A stretch of DNA of 37,754 nt from Planctomycetota bacterium (GTDB lineage Bacteria > Planctomycetota > MHYJ01 > JACPRB01), in NCBI GenBank assembly GCA_035574235.1, contig DATLZA010000134.1, forward strand, positions 1-37,754. The letters are read 5' to 3'. Both the position numbers and the translations under genes were made by a program. The notes under the pieces were generated by a model. It saw nothing but the letters and a program-made list of their open reading frames with translations, was not told where the DNA came from and made no database searches. The number at the start of each line of letters is the position of its first letter. The stretch's first letter is position 1. Below, in pieces: positions 1-8,713 of this stretch.

Positions 1-851
1 TCGAGCGCGCGCAGAGCGGCGATCGGGTCGGCCGCCAGGCGCGTTTCGAAGTCGGCGGGCGCGGCGGAGGGGGCGGGGAGGCTTTTCCCGGCCGGGGCCT
101 CGGCGGCGGTCGGCGGCGGGGGAGCGGGCCGTTCGAAGAAGACGTATTCCGGCCGCTCGGTCCGAAAGGAGGTCTGGAGGCGCAGGCGGCGCGCGCCGGC
201 GGGGAGGTCGGAGTACCGCAGCCGGAAGGGCGGCCGGGCTTCGATCGCGCGCGGGGTCAAGGGCGTGCCGTCCTCGGCGATGAGGAGGAAGGACCCGGGG
301 TCCAGGGGGGCGGCGTCGGGCTCGGAGGGACGCGCCTGGATTTCCAGCTCGAACGAGCGGTCCGGGCCGGGGCGGCCGGAAGGAACGATCTCCCAGCCTT
401 CATACGGAACGGGGCGGCCCGGCGGGTGCACGCGCGGGGGCTCGTCCAGGCGGGCCACGGGCCGGCGGCGCCCGTCGGAAGCGGCCAGGTCGAGCGTTCG
501 GACGTCCGCGGGGACGATGAAGGAGAGGGCCCCGGCGGCGGGGTGGCGCCGCACGTCCCGGAGGAAGAGCTCGCGGGCGTCGGCGGGGGAGCCGCGGTGG
601 CGGCGACCCTGGTCGTCCACGAGGACGCACGTGTCGGCGGCGGAGGGGGGCGGGGAGGGGAAAAACAGGGTGATCCGCCGCACGCGGCCGGCGTCCAGGT
701 GGTGGAGGCGGAAGGAGAGCGGCGGCGGGTCGGCGGGCCGATCCGCCGCGGCGGGGCGGGGCGGAGGCGCCGCCGGAGCCGAGGCGGAGTCCCCGCAGCC
801 GAAGGCGGCCGCCAGGGTGACGGCGGCCAGCACGCGCGCGGCAAGCGCCAT
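1..851 (-). CDS. Putative exported lipoprotein, 3' end off the window
   Basis: Reading from the ATG at 851 down to the window edge gives 283 codons with no stop, so only the C-terminus is missing. The N-terminus has a short positive start, a hydrophobic Ala/Leu/Val stretch and a cysteine at residue 19 preceded by Ala-Phe-Gly. This looks like a lipoprotein signal, although the lipobox is not canonical. A proline/alanine-rich linker (about residues 24-45) follows, then a beta-rich region with many Asp/Arg residues and further proline-rich linkers near residue 240. I recognise no enzyme motif or named family. It is transcribed divergently from the signalling operon at 1007, with about 155 bases between them. 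An envelope location is inferred only from the signal. It could be a scaffold or a substrate-binding accessory protein, but no function can be assigned. Confidence 0.7.
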   Translation of the reverse strand, partial: MALAARVLAAVTLAAAFGCGDSASAPAAPPPRPAAADRPADPPPLSFRLHHLDAGRVRRITLFFPSPPPSAADTCVLVDDQGRRHRGSPADARELFLRDVRRHPAAGALSFIVPADVRTLDLAASDGRRRPVARLDEPPRVHPPGRPVPYEGWEIVPSGRPGPDRSFELEIQARPSEPDAAPLDPGSFLLIAEDGTPLTPRAIEARPPFRLRYSDLPAGARRLRLQTSFRTERPEYVFFERPAPPPPTAAEAPAGKSLPAPSAAPADFETRLAADPIAALRAL

Positions 852-969
852 GGGCGGCATTCTCTCACACGACCTGCGGCGCGCCCCAAGAATTCTACGT
901 CGCGGCGGGCCGGGCCGGGGGCCGCCGGGCGAAACGCGGCGGACGTTAGAATTGTTACGATATTTATGA

Positions 970-997
970 TTGTTATTTCCTTGGCATGCATTACAAT
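970..997 (+). promoter_or_regulatory. Predicted sigma70 promoter of the HTH-REC operon
   Basis: TTGTTA (970-975), a 16-nt spacer and TACAAT (992-997) lie in a short A/T-rich island (about 945-1005) in otherwise G+C-rich DNA. The heptamer ATTGTTA occurs twice, at 951-957 and 969-975, 18 bases apart. The repeat could be a tandem -35 element or a regulator half-site. Transcription would start near 1004, almost at the GTG at 1007. Confidence 0.5.
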
Positions 998-1006
998 AAG
1001 GTAGCT

Positions 1007-1612
1007 GTGAGGTCTTCCGAGACGCCCCGCAAGGAATTCCTGACGACCGGCGAGGTCGCCCGCTGGTGCGGCGTGAGCGCGATGACGGTGCTGCGCTGGA
1101 TCCGGCAGGGGCGGCTGAAGGCGCACGCGCTGCCCGGCCGGGGGGATCGGAGAATCCGGGTCGAAGACTTCGTGGCCTTTCTCGAGGCGCACGGCTTTCC
1201 GGTGCCGCCGTTGGGCGCCTCGGGAGAAAAGCGCGTCCTCGTGGTGGACGACGATCCGGTGTCGGTGAAGGTCGTCTCGCGCATTCTGGAGCGGGAGGGC
1301 TTTCGGATGGACTCCGCGGCCGACGGGTTCCAGGCGGGCGCGAAGCTCTACTCCTTCGCGCCCGACCTCGTGACGCTGGATCTGTCGATGCCCGGGCTGG
1401 GGGGCCTTCAGGTGATCGAGTTCATCCGCCGGTCGCCCCGGCTCGCGGGCGTCAAGATCGTGGTCGTCTCCGGGATGCCCGAGAGCCAGCTCCGCGCCGC
1501 CCGGAAGGCGGGGGCGGACGCCGCGTTCCGCAAGCCCGTGAGGCCGGCGCTTCTCCTCGAAACCGTCCGCCGGCTCCTGGAAGGCGGATCGCAACGGCCG
1601 AAAGGAAGGTAG
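1007..1612 (+). CDS. HTH_17 (excisionase/MerR-type) DNA-binding domain fused to response-regulator receiver
   Basis: This 201-residue protein has a helix-turn-helix of the excisionase/HTH_17 type at about residues 12-59 (TTGEVARWCGVS, then a recognition helix and RRIRVEDF wing). A CheY-like receiver follows at about residues 75-195. The receiver keeps the acidic cluster DDD (about 81-83), the phospho-acceptor Asp in TLDLSMPG (about 125) and the conserved Lys in RKPV. The DNA-binding domain precedes the receiver, the reverse of the usual order in OmpR or NarL regulators. I chose GTG 1007 because AAGG lies just upstream and because the predicted promoter would start RNA near 1004. The alternative is ATG 986, which adds seven residues and lacks a Shine-Dalgarno. 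It is the first gene of a signalling operon, and the sensor kinase starts 4 nt after its stop. Its DNA target is unknown. Confidence 0.88.
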   Translation: MRSSETPRKEFLTTGEVARWCGVSAMTVLRWIRQGRLKAHALPGRGDRRIRVEDFVAFLEAHGFPVPPLGASGEKRVLVVDDDPVSVKVVSRILEREGFRMDSAADGFQAGAKLYSFAPDLVTLDLSMPGLGGLQVIEFIRRSPRLAGVKIVVVSGMPESQLRAARKAGADAAFRKPVRPALLLETVRRLLEGGSQRPKGR

Positions 1613-1616
1613 CTCC

Positions 1617-2762
1617 GTGACGGGATTCGACGTGGCGGCGTTCCGGAACGGCGCGGAGGCGCTCGGCTGGGAAATCGTCGACACGGTCCGCGACCCCCTT
1701 CTGGTGCTCGACCGGGAGCTGAGAGTGAGGACGGCGAACCGGTCGTTCTACCGCTTTTTCGGGATGTCGCCCGGGGAGGCCGAGGGGCGCCGGCTTCCGG
1801 AGCTGAGCGGCGGCCGGTGGGACCTTCCGTCGCTTCGTTCCCGCCTTGAGGATCTTTTCCGCAGTCACGGGACGTTCGACGATCTCGAGATCGAGGGGGA
1901 GTTCCCGGGGATCGGGCCCAGGACGCTCCTCCTCAACGCGCGCTTCCTGGCGCGGTCGGGCGTGGAGGAGGCCTACGTTCTTCTGGCCGTCGAAGACATC
2001 ACCGACCGCCGGCGGGCGGAGCGGGCGCTGGAGGCGTACCGGGACCGCCTCGAGCGCGCCAACGCGGAGCTGGCCCGCTCGAACGCGGATCTGGAACAGT
2101 TCGCCTACGTCGCCTCGCACGACCTGCAGGAGCCGCTCCGGATGGTGGCCAGCTACACGCAGCTTTTGGAGCGCCGCTACAAGGACGCGCTCGACCAGGA
2201 CGCGCGTGATTTCATCGCCTTCGCGGTGGACGGCGCCACGCGCATGAAGGCGATGATCAACGATCTCCTGGCGTACTCCCGGGCGGGGTCCGCGCGGGGT
2301 CCGCGGACGGAGGTTTCCCTCGACCGCGTGCTCGACGACGCGCTGGCGAACCTCTCCTCGGCGATCGCGGAGAGCGGGGCCGTGGTGACGCGGGATCCTC
2401 TTCCGCGGGTGTGGGGGGACGCCTCGCAGCTTCTTCTGGTTTTCCAGAATCTCATCAGCAACGCCGTGAAGTTCCGGCGCGGTCCGGGGGTCCGGATCCG
2501 CGTATCCGCTTCTGCGGGGGCGGGCGAGTGGACGATCTCGGTGGCGGACGACGGGATCGGGATCGATCCCTCCTTCTTCGGGCGTCTCTTCGTCGTTTTT
2601 CAGAGGCTCAACAGCCGGTCGGAGTTTCCCGGCAACGGAATCGGTCTGGCGACCTGCAAACGAATCGTCGAGCGGCACGGAGGCCGCATCTGGGTGGAGT
2701 CTTCGCCGGGCAAGGGCTCCACGTTCTTTTTCACCCTGCCCGCGCAAGGAGACCGCCCATGA
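1617..2762 (+). CDS. PAS-domain sensor histidine kinase
   Basis: This 381-residue protein starts at GTG 1617 with a strong AAAGGAAGG ribosome site 7 nt upstream. An N-terminal PAS domain (about residues 15-130, ending in DITDRRRAE) is followed by a short coiled coil (about 130-160). The HisKA dimerisation domain holds the phospho-acceptor His168 in SHDLQEPLR. The HATPase domain has the N box around Asn278 and Asn282, DDGIGID at 311-317 and GNGIGLA at 339-345. No membrane segment is visible, so the kinase should be cytoplasmic. The SHDLQEPL type of HisKA is common in phytochrome-like kinases that pair with Rcp1-type single-domain receivers, and such a receiver gene follows directly. The kinase stop overlaps that gene's ATG (ATGA), which implies translational coupling. 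The sensed signal is unknown; no chromophore site was seen. Confidence 0.93.
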   Translation: MTGFDVAAFRNGAEALGWEIVDTVRDPLLVLDRELRVRTANRSFYRFFGMSPGEAEGRRLPELSGGRWDLPSLRSRLEDLFRSHGTFDDLEIEGEFPGIGPRTLLLNARFLARSGVEEAYVLLAVEDITDRRRAERALEAYRDRLERANAELARSNADLEQFAYVASHDLQEPLRMVASYTQLLERRYKDALDQDARDFIAFAVDGATRMKAMINDLLAYSRAGSARGPRTEVSLDRVLDDALANLSSAIAESGAVVTRDPLPRVWGDASQLLLVFQNLISNAVKFRRGPGVRIRVSASAGAGEWTISVADDGIGIDPSFFGRLFVVFQRLNSRSEFPGNGIGLATCKRIVERHGGRIWVESSPGKGSTFFFTLPAQGDRP

Positions 2763-3194
2763 ACGGCTTGGAACCGGGAAAGCCCGTGGAGATTCTTCTC
2801 ATCGAAGACAACCCGGGAGACGTCCGCCTGACGCAGGAGATCCTGCGAGAGACGAAGGTCCGCAACACCCTCCAGGTGGCCCGGGACGGAGTCGAGGGCG
2901 TGGACCTCCTCAAGCGCCGGGGTAAGTACGCGGCCGGACCTCATTCTCCTGGATCTCAACCTTCCTCGGAAGGACGGCCGCGAAGTGCTCCGGGAGGTGA
3001 AGGAGGATCCCGATCTCCGCAGGATTCCCGTGGTCGTCCTGACCACCTCCAAGAACGACGAGGATGTGGTTCGTTCGTACGACCTGCACGCCAACTGCTA
3101 CGTCACCAAGCCCGTCGATCTCGGGCAGTTCATCACGGTCGTCAAGGCGATCGAAGGTTTCTGGCTGACGATCGTGAAGCTCCCGAGGGAATGA
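2759..3194 (+). pseudogene. Rcp1-like single-domain response regulator, disrupted by a frameshift
   Basis: The ATG at 2759 overlaps the preceding kinase stop and begins a typical Rcp1-like receiver: VEILLIEDNPGD, then [18 protein letters not shown] up to about 2929. The rest of the same domain ([16 protein letters not shown] with the phospho-acceptor Asp, [17 protein letters not shown]) is in another frame, from about 2931 to the TGA at 3192-3194. The two halves are individually well conserved. Compared with the usual spacing in this family, about 11 bases are missing between Tyr and Arg-Pro-Asp. The upstream frame stays open and runs without a stop into the next kinase gene. The frameshift could be a true mutation, an assembly error or, less likely, recoding; no slippery heptamer was seen. 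An intact product would be about 145 residues and would be the natural partner of the PAS kinase upstream. Confidence 0.78.
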
Positions 3195-5521
3195 CCGCCG
3201 TGGAGGTTCCGAATATCCGGATTCTGGTCGTCGACGACAACCCGGGCGACCTTCGGCTCGTGCGGGAGGCTCTGGCGGAGCCTCGATTCGGGCGGTTCGA
3301 GATCGTGGCGGCCGGGACGGTCGCCCAGGCCCTGGAGAAGCTTGCCGCGGAGGAGATCGACGCCGTTCTTCTGGATCTGGGCCTTCCGGACGGCGAGGGT
3401 CTGGAGACGTTGCGAAGAGTGTACGCGGCCGCGGCCCCCTTGCCGGTGATCGTCCTGACCGGACGGGAGGACGAGCAGCTCGGCCTTCAGGCCCTCCAGC
3501 ACGGGGCGGAGGACTACCTGATCAAGGGAGCCACGGACGGGCACGCCCTGTCCCGCTCGGTCCGCTATGCGATCGAACGGAAGCTCTTTCTCAAGGCGCT
3601 GAGGTCCAGTCAGGAACGGTACCGCCTGATCGTGGAGACGGCGGAGGAGGGCATCTGGGTCACCGACCCGGCGGACCGCACGAGTTTCGTCAATCGGAAG
3701 ATGGGGGAACTCCTCGGATACGCTCCCGAGGAGATGATCGGACGTCCGTTCTACGCGTTTCTGGCCCCCGAGGAGGAATCGGCGGTCCGGGCGCGCTTCG
3801 ACCGCCATCGGCAGGGGGGGCGGGAGGGCTACGAGTTCCGCCTGCGCCGCCGGGACGGCGGGGAACTCTGGGTTCGATGCGCCGCGAGCCCGTTTTTCGA
3901 CGGCGAAGGCCGGTACGAGGGGACGCTGGCCATGATCAGCGACCTTTCGGAGCGGCGCGGGCGGGAGCGGGCCCAGGCGGAACTTGCCTCGATCGTCAGT
4001 TCCTCCGAGGACGCGATCTATTCGAAATCGCTGGACGGCGTCGTCCGTTCCTGGAATCCCGGGGCGGAGCGGATGTACGGCTACCGCGCCGAGGAAATCG
4101 TGGGGAGCCCCGTCGGCGTTCTGGAGCCGCCGGATCGGCGGGGCGAATGGGCGTCCGTATTGGCGCGCCTGAAGCGGGGCGAGCGGATCGCGCCTTTTGA
4201 GACCGTGCGGCGGGCGAAAGACGGGCGGGAGGTCGAGGTGTTCGTCTCCGTCTCCGCGGTCCTGGACGCGGAGGGCCGTCCGGCGGGGGCCTCGGCGATC
4301 GATCGGGACATTTCGGAGAAACGCAAGCTGGAGCATCAGCTCCGGCAGGCTCAGAAGATGGAAGGGATCGGGAGGCTGGCGGGCGGGATCGCCCACGACT
4401 TCAACAACCTCATCACGGTCATCACCGGATACGCCTCGGCCGCTCTCGAAAAACTGGATCCCGGGGCGCCGGCCCGCGAGGACCTCGAGGAGATCCGGAA
4501 GGCCGGCGAGCGGGCCGGAACGCTCACGGCGCAGCTTCTGGCCTTCAGCCGCCGCCAGATCCTTTCCCCGCGCGTGACGGACCTGAGGAGCATCGTCGAG
4601 GGCATGGAGAAGATGCTTCGCCGGCTGCTGGGGGAGCGGATCGCCATACGAACGTCGTTCGATTCCGACCTCGGACTCGTTCGGGTCGATCGCGGCCAGA
4701 TGGAGCAGGTTCTTCTCAATCTCGCCCTGAACGCGCGCGACGCGATCGCCGGTCCGGGGACGCTCACGATCGACGTCCGCAACGTGACCCTGGACGGAGA
4801 CTTCGAGGCGGCCCATCCCGGCGCCCGGTCGGGCCCGCACGTCTGTCTGGCGGTTTCCGACACCGGCTGCGGAATGGATGCGCCGACGCTGGCGCACCTT
4901 TTCGAGCCGTTTTTCACGACGAAGGAGCCGGGGAAGGGGACGGGGCTCGGCCTGGCGACGGTGTACGGGATCGTCAAGCAGAGCGGGGGCTACATCGGCG
5001 TCGAGAGCCGCCGCGGAGCCGGAAGCGTCTTCCGGATCTACCTGCCCCGGGTCGAGGCCGAGGGCGCTCCGTCCGAGGAGACCCGGCGGGTGGAGCGCCT
5101 CGGGGGAGACGAAACGATCCTCGTCGTCGAGGACGAGCGGGCGGTGCGTCTCCTGGCGGTGCAGATTCTGAAGCGGAACGGGTACTCGGTTCTGGAGGCC
5201 GGTGACGCCGCCGAGGCGATGGCGCTTCTGGCGGGCCGGTCCGAGCCGATTCACCTGATCCTGACCGACATCGTGATGCCCGGGCCGAGCGTCCACGAGC
5301 TGATTCGCGCGGCCCGGGACCGTCTGGGCGAAGTGAAGGTGCTTTACATGACGGGGCACAGCGAGGATGAGCTTCTTCGCGAGCAGGTGAGCCGGAACGT
5401 CCGCCGCGTCCTCCGGAAGCCCTTTTCGCCGGGCGATCTCCTGCGCCAGGTCCGCAAGGCCTTGGAGGAGGAGTCTCGGACGCCGGACGGCGCGGGGTCG
5501 CCGCGGCGCGCGTCCGGCTAA
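3191..5521 (+). CDS. Hybrid sensor kinase REC-PAS-PAS-HisKA-HATPase-REC
   Basis: This 776-residue cytoplasmic hybrid kinase starts at ATG 3191, which overlaps the stop of the preceding receiver gene (ATGA). The domains in order are: a receiver (about 8-128, acidic pair Asp15/Asp16 and phospho-acceptor Asp62 in LLDLGLPDG); PAS 1 (about 140-255); PAS 2 (about 262-378, with the typical [11 protein letters not shown]); HisKA with His402 in AHDFNN; HATPase (about 500-620, with DTGCGMD and GTGLGLAT); and a C-terminal receiver (about 640-760, phospho-acceptor Asp693 in LTDIVMPG, conserved Lys in RKPF). Receivers at both ends imply a phosphorelay in which the first may be controlled by a partner kinase and the last may be an autoinhibitory or relay domain. 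No dedicated output domain is present. Its stop overlaps the nrdJ stop on the other strand by 3 bases. Confidence 0.94.
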   Translation: MTAVEVPNIRILVVDDNPGDLRLVREALAEPRFGRFEIVAAGTVAQALEKLAAEEIDAVLLDLGLPDGEGLETLRRVYAAAAPLPVIVLTGREDEQLGLQALQHGAEDYLIKGATDGHALSRSVRYAIERKLFLKALRSSQERYRLIVETAEEGIWVTDPADRTSFVNRKMGELLGYAPEEMIGRPFYAFLAPEEESAVRARFDRHRQGGREGYEFRLRRRDGGELWVRCAASPFFDGEGRYEGTLAMISDLSERRGRERAQAELASIVSSSEDAIYSKSLDGVVRSWNPGAERMYGYRAEEIVGSPVGVLEPPDRRGEWASVLARLKRGERIAPFETVRRAKDGREVEVFVSVSAVLDAEGRPAGASAIDRDISEKRKLEHQLRQAQKMEGIGRLAGGIAHDFNNLITVITGYASAALEKLDPGAPAREDLEEIRKAGERAGTLTAQLLAFSRRQILSPRVTDLRSIVEGMEKMLRRLLGERIAIRTSFDSDLGLVRVDRGQMEQVLLNLALNARDAIAGPGTLTIDVRNVTLDGDFEAAHPGARSGPHVCLAVSDTGCGMDAPTLAHLFEPFFTTKEPGKGTGLGLATVYGIVKQSGGYIGVESRRGAGSVFRIYLPRVEAEGAPSEETRRVERLGGDETILVVEDERAVRLLAVQILKRNGYSVLEAGDAAEAMALLAGRSEPIHLILTDIVMPGPSVHELIRAARDRLGEVKVLYMTGHSEDELLREQVSRNVRRVLRKPFSPGDLLRQVRKALEEESRTPDGAGSPRRASG

Positions 5522-7872
5522 CAGCGGCTGTACCCGCAGGGGCAGCGCACGCAGGCCTCTTCGAAGCGCAGCGGGGATCCGCAGTCGGGGCAGAAAGCTC
5601 CGGTTTCCCGGGCGGGCGATTCCGGCGGCTTCCCGAGGTCGCGCAGGAGCGCGCGGCCGACGGCGTCCGGGAGGGATTTCACCCAGCCTCCCTCGAAGGG
5701 CACCGGCTGCGAAGTGATGCCGAGAAGCTGCCGGGCGATGTCCTCGGGGGGAACGCCGTACGCCAGGGACGTCGAGATCACGCGGCTCAAGGCCTCCGTG
5801 AGGGCGGCCACGTCGCTTCCGCACTTTCCGAGACCGGTGAAGACTTCGCGGGGTCCCTTCGAATCGCGGGTGATCGTGATGTAGGCGTGGCCGAGGTTCG
5901 TGGGGTAGCGGTAGCGCACGGCCGGGGCTTCGCGGGGGACGGGTCGGCGGGCCGCGGCGGCGCCCTGATCCGCACGGGCGGCCGCTTCCGGGGAGAGCGC
6001 CATCGGCTGCTCGGCGCGGGAGCCGTCGCGATAGACGGTGATCCCCTTGAGTCCGAGCTCCACGGCCAGGTCATAAACCCGCCGGACGTCCTCGGGGCGG
6101 GCGTCCCGGGGAAGGTTGACGGTCTTGGAGACGCCGTTGTCGGTGAACTCCTGGAAGGCGGCCTGCATGCGGACGTGTCCTTCGGGGGGCACGTCGTGGG
6201 CGCAGGCGAAGATCTCGCGCCACGGGGCGGGGATCTCGGGGATCCCGCGGCAGCTTCCTTCGGCCAGAAGCCGCTCGAAAAGCTCCGGCGAGGCGAAGCC
6301 TTCGCGTTCGGCGACCTCGCGGAAGTAGGGATGGACTTCGAGGAGGCGTTCGCCGTCGAGGACCTGGCGGACGAAGGCGAGGGAGTAGAGGGGCTCGATG
6401 CCCGGCGAGCAGCCGGCCAGGATCGAGATCGTTCCCGTGGGGGCGACGGTCGTCACCATCGCGTGGCGCATCGGGGCGGGGGCGGAAAAGTAGGGATGGC
6501 CCGCGGTCCAGGCGCTGTCCGGGTAGTTGGGGAAGGGCCCCCGTTCGCGCGCCAGGTCCATGGAGGCCTTCCAGGCTTCCTCCTTGACGAACCGCATCAG
6601 GGTGCGGCCGAGCGCCAGGGCGGCCGGGGAGTCGTAGCGCACGCCCAGAAGAAAAAGCATGTCCGCCCAGCCCATCACGCCGAGGCCGATTTTCCGGTTG
6701 CCGCGCACGATTTCCTCGATGCGCGACTTGGGGTAGACGTTGACGTCGATGACGTCGTCGAGGAAGCGCACGGCGAGGTGGATGGCGTCCGCGAGGAGTT
6801 TCCAGCGGATGCGGCTTTCGGGGGAAGAGGCCCGTCCGGCGGCGCCCTCGGCGGGTTCGACGAAGCGCGCCAGGTTGATGGAGCCGAGGTTGCAGGCTTC
6901 CCAGGGGAGCAGGCTCTGCTCGCCGCACGGGTTGCAGGCCTCGATGTCGCCCAGGCGGGGGGTGGGGTTGAAGCGGTTGACGCGGTCGATGAAGAAAAGC
7001 CCCGGTTCGCCGGACTCCCAGGCGCGGCGGACGATGAGATCGAAAAGTTCCCGGGCGGTCCATTCGTGGTCGCCGTATCCGACCAGTTCGCCGTGGGCGT
7101 CGCGGATCTTCTCGCGCAGGGGCAGGGCGCGTCCGGTATGAGGTTCGACGACGACGTGCTTGAGGTTTCCGCGGACGGCGCGGAGGAATTCGTCGGTGAC
7201 GGCCACGGAGAGGTTGAAGTTGGCCATCTCGCGCGGGTCGGCCTTGAGGTTGACGAAGTCGAGGATATCGGGGTGATCGACGCGGAGGATGCCCATGTTG
7301 GCGCCGCGGCGGAAGCCGCCCTGGTGGATGGCGTCGGTGGCGGCGTTGTAGACGCGAAGGAAGCTGACGGGGCCGCTGGCGCGGCCGCCGGTGGAGGCGA
7401 CGAGCGCGCCTTCCGGACGCAGGCGGGAGAAGCTGAAGCCGGTGCCTCCGCCGGTCTGGTGAATGGCGGCCGCGGAGCGCAGCGTGTCGAAAATCCCTTC
7501 GTCCTTGTCGTCGGTGATGGCGTCGGCGACGGGCAGGACGAAGCAGGCGAAGCACTGTCCGAGGGGCCGGCCGGCGTTCATGAGGGTGGGGGAGTTGGGG
7601 AGGAATTCCAGGCCGGCCATGAGGCGGTAGAAGCGTTCGGCGGTCCGGGCGACGCGGTCGTCGTCGGCTCCGTAGAGGCGTTCGGCCTGGGCGACATGGA
7701 CGGCCACGCGCCAGAAAAGCTCCTCCGGGGTTTCGGCGGGGCGGCCTCGATCGTCCTTGCGGAGGTAGCGCTTTTCGAGGACCCGGAGGGCGTTTTCGGA
7801 CAGTCGGACGTCCAGGGCGGGGCGCGGCAGGCGCCGCGCCGCGGGAAGGGTCCCTTCCGGGCGCTCGGGCAT
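5518..7872 (-). CDS. nrdJ: Adenosylcobalamin-dependent (class II) ribonucleoside-diphosphate reductase
   Basis: This 784-residue enzyme reduces ribonucleotides to deoxyribonucleotides using a B12-derived radical, so it works with or without oxygen. The glycyl/cysteinyl-radical barrel carries LPNSPTLMNAG, a redox cysteine at about 107 (GQCFACF), the catalytic NPCGEQ at 314-319 and its partner cysteine at about 327 (EACNLGS). TVAPTGTISILAGCSPGIEP lies near 475-493. A TSCPD domain (about 655-725) follows, and a cysteine-rich tail (C761, C764, C774, C777, C779, C784) probably re-reduces the active site or binds zinc. ATG 7872 is preceded by AGAAGG. A GTG at 7926 would extend the frame by 18 codons but lies within or upstream of the predicted promoter's start region. 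No NrdR box or cobalamin riboswitch was recognised in the short upstream gap. Confidence 0.96.
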   Translation of the reverse strand: MPERPEGTLPAARRLPRPALDVRLSENALRVLEKRYLRKDDRGRPAETPEELFWRVAVHVAQAERLYGADDDRVARTAERFYRLMAGLEFLPNSPTLMNAGRPLGQCFACFVLPVADAITDDKDEGIFDTLRSAAAIHQTGGGTGFSFSRLRPEGALVASTGGRASGPVSFLRVYNAATDAIHQGGFRRGANMGILRVDHPDILDFVNLKADPREMANFNLSVAVTDEFLRAVRGNLKHVVVEPHTGRALPLREKIRDAHGELVGYGDHEWTARELFDLIVRRAWESGEPGLFFIDRVNRFNPTPRLGDIEACNPCGEQSLLPWEACNLGSINLARFVEPAEGAAGRASSPESRIRWKLLADAIHLAVRFLDDVIDVNVYPKSRIEEIVRGNRKIGLGVMGWADMLFLLGVRYDSPAALALGRTLMRFVKEEAWKASMDLARERGPFPNYPDSAWTAGHPYFSAPAPMRHAMVTTVAPTGTISILAGCSPGIEPLYSLAFVRQVLDGERLLEVHPYFREVAEREGFASPELFERLLAEGSCRGIPEIPAPWREIFACAHDVPPEGHVRMQAAFQEFTDNGVSKTVNLPRDARPEDVRRVYDLAVELGLKGITVYRDGSRAEQPMALSPEAAARADQGAAAARRPVPREAPAVRYRYPTNLGHAYITITRDSKGPREVFTGLGKCGSDVAALTEALSRVISTSLAYGVPPEDIARQLLGITSQPVPFEGGWVKSLPDAVGRALLRDLGKPPESPARETGAFCPDCGSPLRFEEACVRCPCGYSRC

Positions 7873-7916
7873 CGCGGTTTTCCTTCTGAAGCCCAAGGAT
7901 TTGGGTTTCAAGCGGG

Positions 7917-7945
7917 ATTTTACCACAAGGGGTGGGGGGCCGCAA
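7917..7945 (-). promoter_or_regulatory. Predicted nrdJ promoter
   Basis: On the minus strand TTGCGG (7945-7940), a 17-nt spacer and TAAAAT (7922-7917) form a good sigma70-type promoter. RNA would start near 7910, giving a leader of about 38 nt that contains the AGAAGG ribosome site of nrdJ. This supports the ATG at 7872 and lets nrdJ be transcribed apart from the upstream genes. Confidence 0.5.
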
Positions 7946-7965
7946 GGCGGGGCGGCTTTGCGGCG

Positions 7966-8709
7966 TCAGCGCGGGGTGAAGCTCGTGTGGCAGGCGGGGC
8001 AGCGGACGCGGCCGGTGGTATCGAGAGCCTCTTCGAAGACGTTTTCGCAGATGACGCAGGTGACCTTGACGGTGCGGGGGACGGCGGGCATGCGCCGGGT
8101 TTCGGGGCGCAGGGGGGCGGGGAGCTCGCTTTTGACCATGCGGAAGACCTGAGTCGCGAATTCCGCGTCGGTGCGGATGGAGTCCGAGGGCTTGCCTTCC
8201 TGGAGGGGGCCCTTGCATCGGGGGCAGGCGACGCTCTTGTTGCGGGAAAGGGTCAGGACGGTGAAGGAGAGCCGGCAGGCGGGGCAGTGCATGATCTTCT
8301 TGAGCTGCCGGGCCAGGAGCGTTTTGACCTGGTCGGCGGTGAGATAGCCCCGGGCGATCATGATCTCGCCGAGGGACCGGGTTTCGCCGGGCTGGGCCTG
8401 GAGGCGCAGGCATTCGTTGACCTGATCCAGGGTGGCGAGTCCCTCCCGCACGGCGAGTTTGCCGAAGAGGATGTCCTCCTTGCGGCGCTGGGAAGCGGGG
8501 TCCACGGCCTGCAGGTTCTCTTTCTGGGCGCGCAGGACCTCGGCGTGCTGCTCGGGGGTCAGATAGCCCTTGTAGAGGAGGATTTCCCCGAGGGGCGGGG
8601 CGGGATTTTCCTGGGCCTGGAGGCGCAGGCATTCCTGGATCTGCTCGGCGGTGCAGAATTTCCGGGCGAGGGCGATCTTTCCGAAGAGGAGATCTTCGTC
8701 GGCCGGCAC
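7966..8709 (-). CDS. MshEN-like repeat protein with two zinc ribbons
   Basis: This is a 247-residue protein. Residues 7-63 and 80-135 each hold two copies of a roughly 25-residue motif of the form LG-x2-L-x3-G-x(2)-T-x3-(L)-x3-L-x2-Q, which matches the repeat seen in the GspE/MshE N-terminal (MshEN) domain. A first zinc ribbon has cysteines 142, 145, 162 and 165, and a second has cysteines 218, 221, 237 and 240. Some MshEN domains bind cyclic-di-GMP through an Arg-Leu-Gly start; here the Arg is absent, so binding is doubtful. I chose GTG 8709 because GGAG lies 7 nt upstream; a TTG at 8727 would overlap guaA and lacks such a site. The gene follows guaA by 4 nt and precedes nrdJ. It has no catalytic domain, and its role is unknown. 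Confidence 0.85.
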   Translation of the reverse strand: MPADEDLLFGKIALARKFCTAEQIQECLRLQAQENPAPPLGEILLYKGYLTPEQHAEVLRAQKENLQAVDPASQRRKEDILFGKLAVREGLATLDQVNECLRLQAQPGETRSLGEIMIARGYLTADQVKTLLARQLKKIMHCPACRLSFTVLTLSRNKSVACPRCKGPLQEGKPSDSIRTDAEFATQVFRMVKSELPAPLRPETRRMPAVPRTVKVTCVICENVFEEALDTTGRVRCPACHTSFTPR

Positions 8710-8713
8710 GGGG

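Noticed and set aside
2759-5521. Single reading frame that would fuse the Rcp1-like receiver start to the hybrid kinase
   Set aside because: About 85 residues between the two parts are non-homologous Arg/Pro/Ser-rich sequence, while another frame there encodes the conserved end of the receiver. A frameshift explains this better than a true fusion.
5518-5521. Overlapping convergent stop codons of the hybrid kinase and nrdJ as a regulatory feature
   Set aside because: No hairpin or terminator surrounds the overlap. Compact convergent junctions occur elsewhere in the window, so this appears to be ordinary gene packing.
7873-7926. Upstream GTG start that would add 18 residues to nrdJ
   Set aside because: It overlaps the predicted -10 box and lacks a Shine-Dalgarno, whereas ATG 7872 has AGAAGG at good spacing.
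7873-7965. Cobalamin riboswitch upstream of the B12-dependent reductase
   Set aside because: The gap is only 93 nt, half of which is upstream of the predicted transcription start, and no B12-box-like conserved core was seen.
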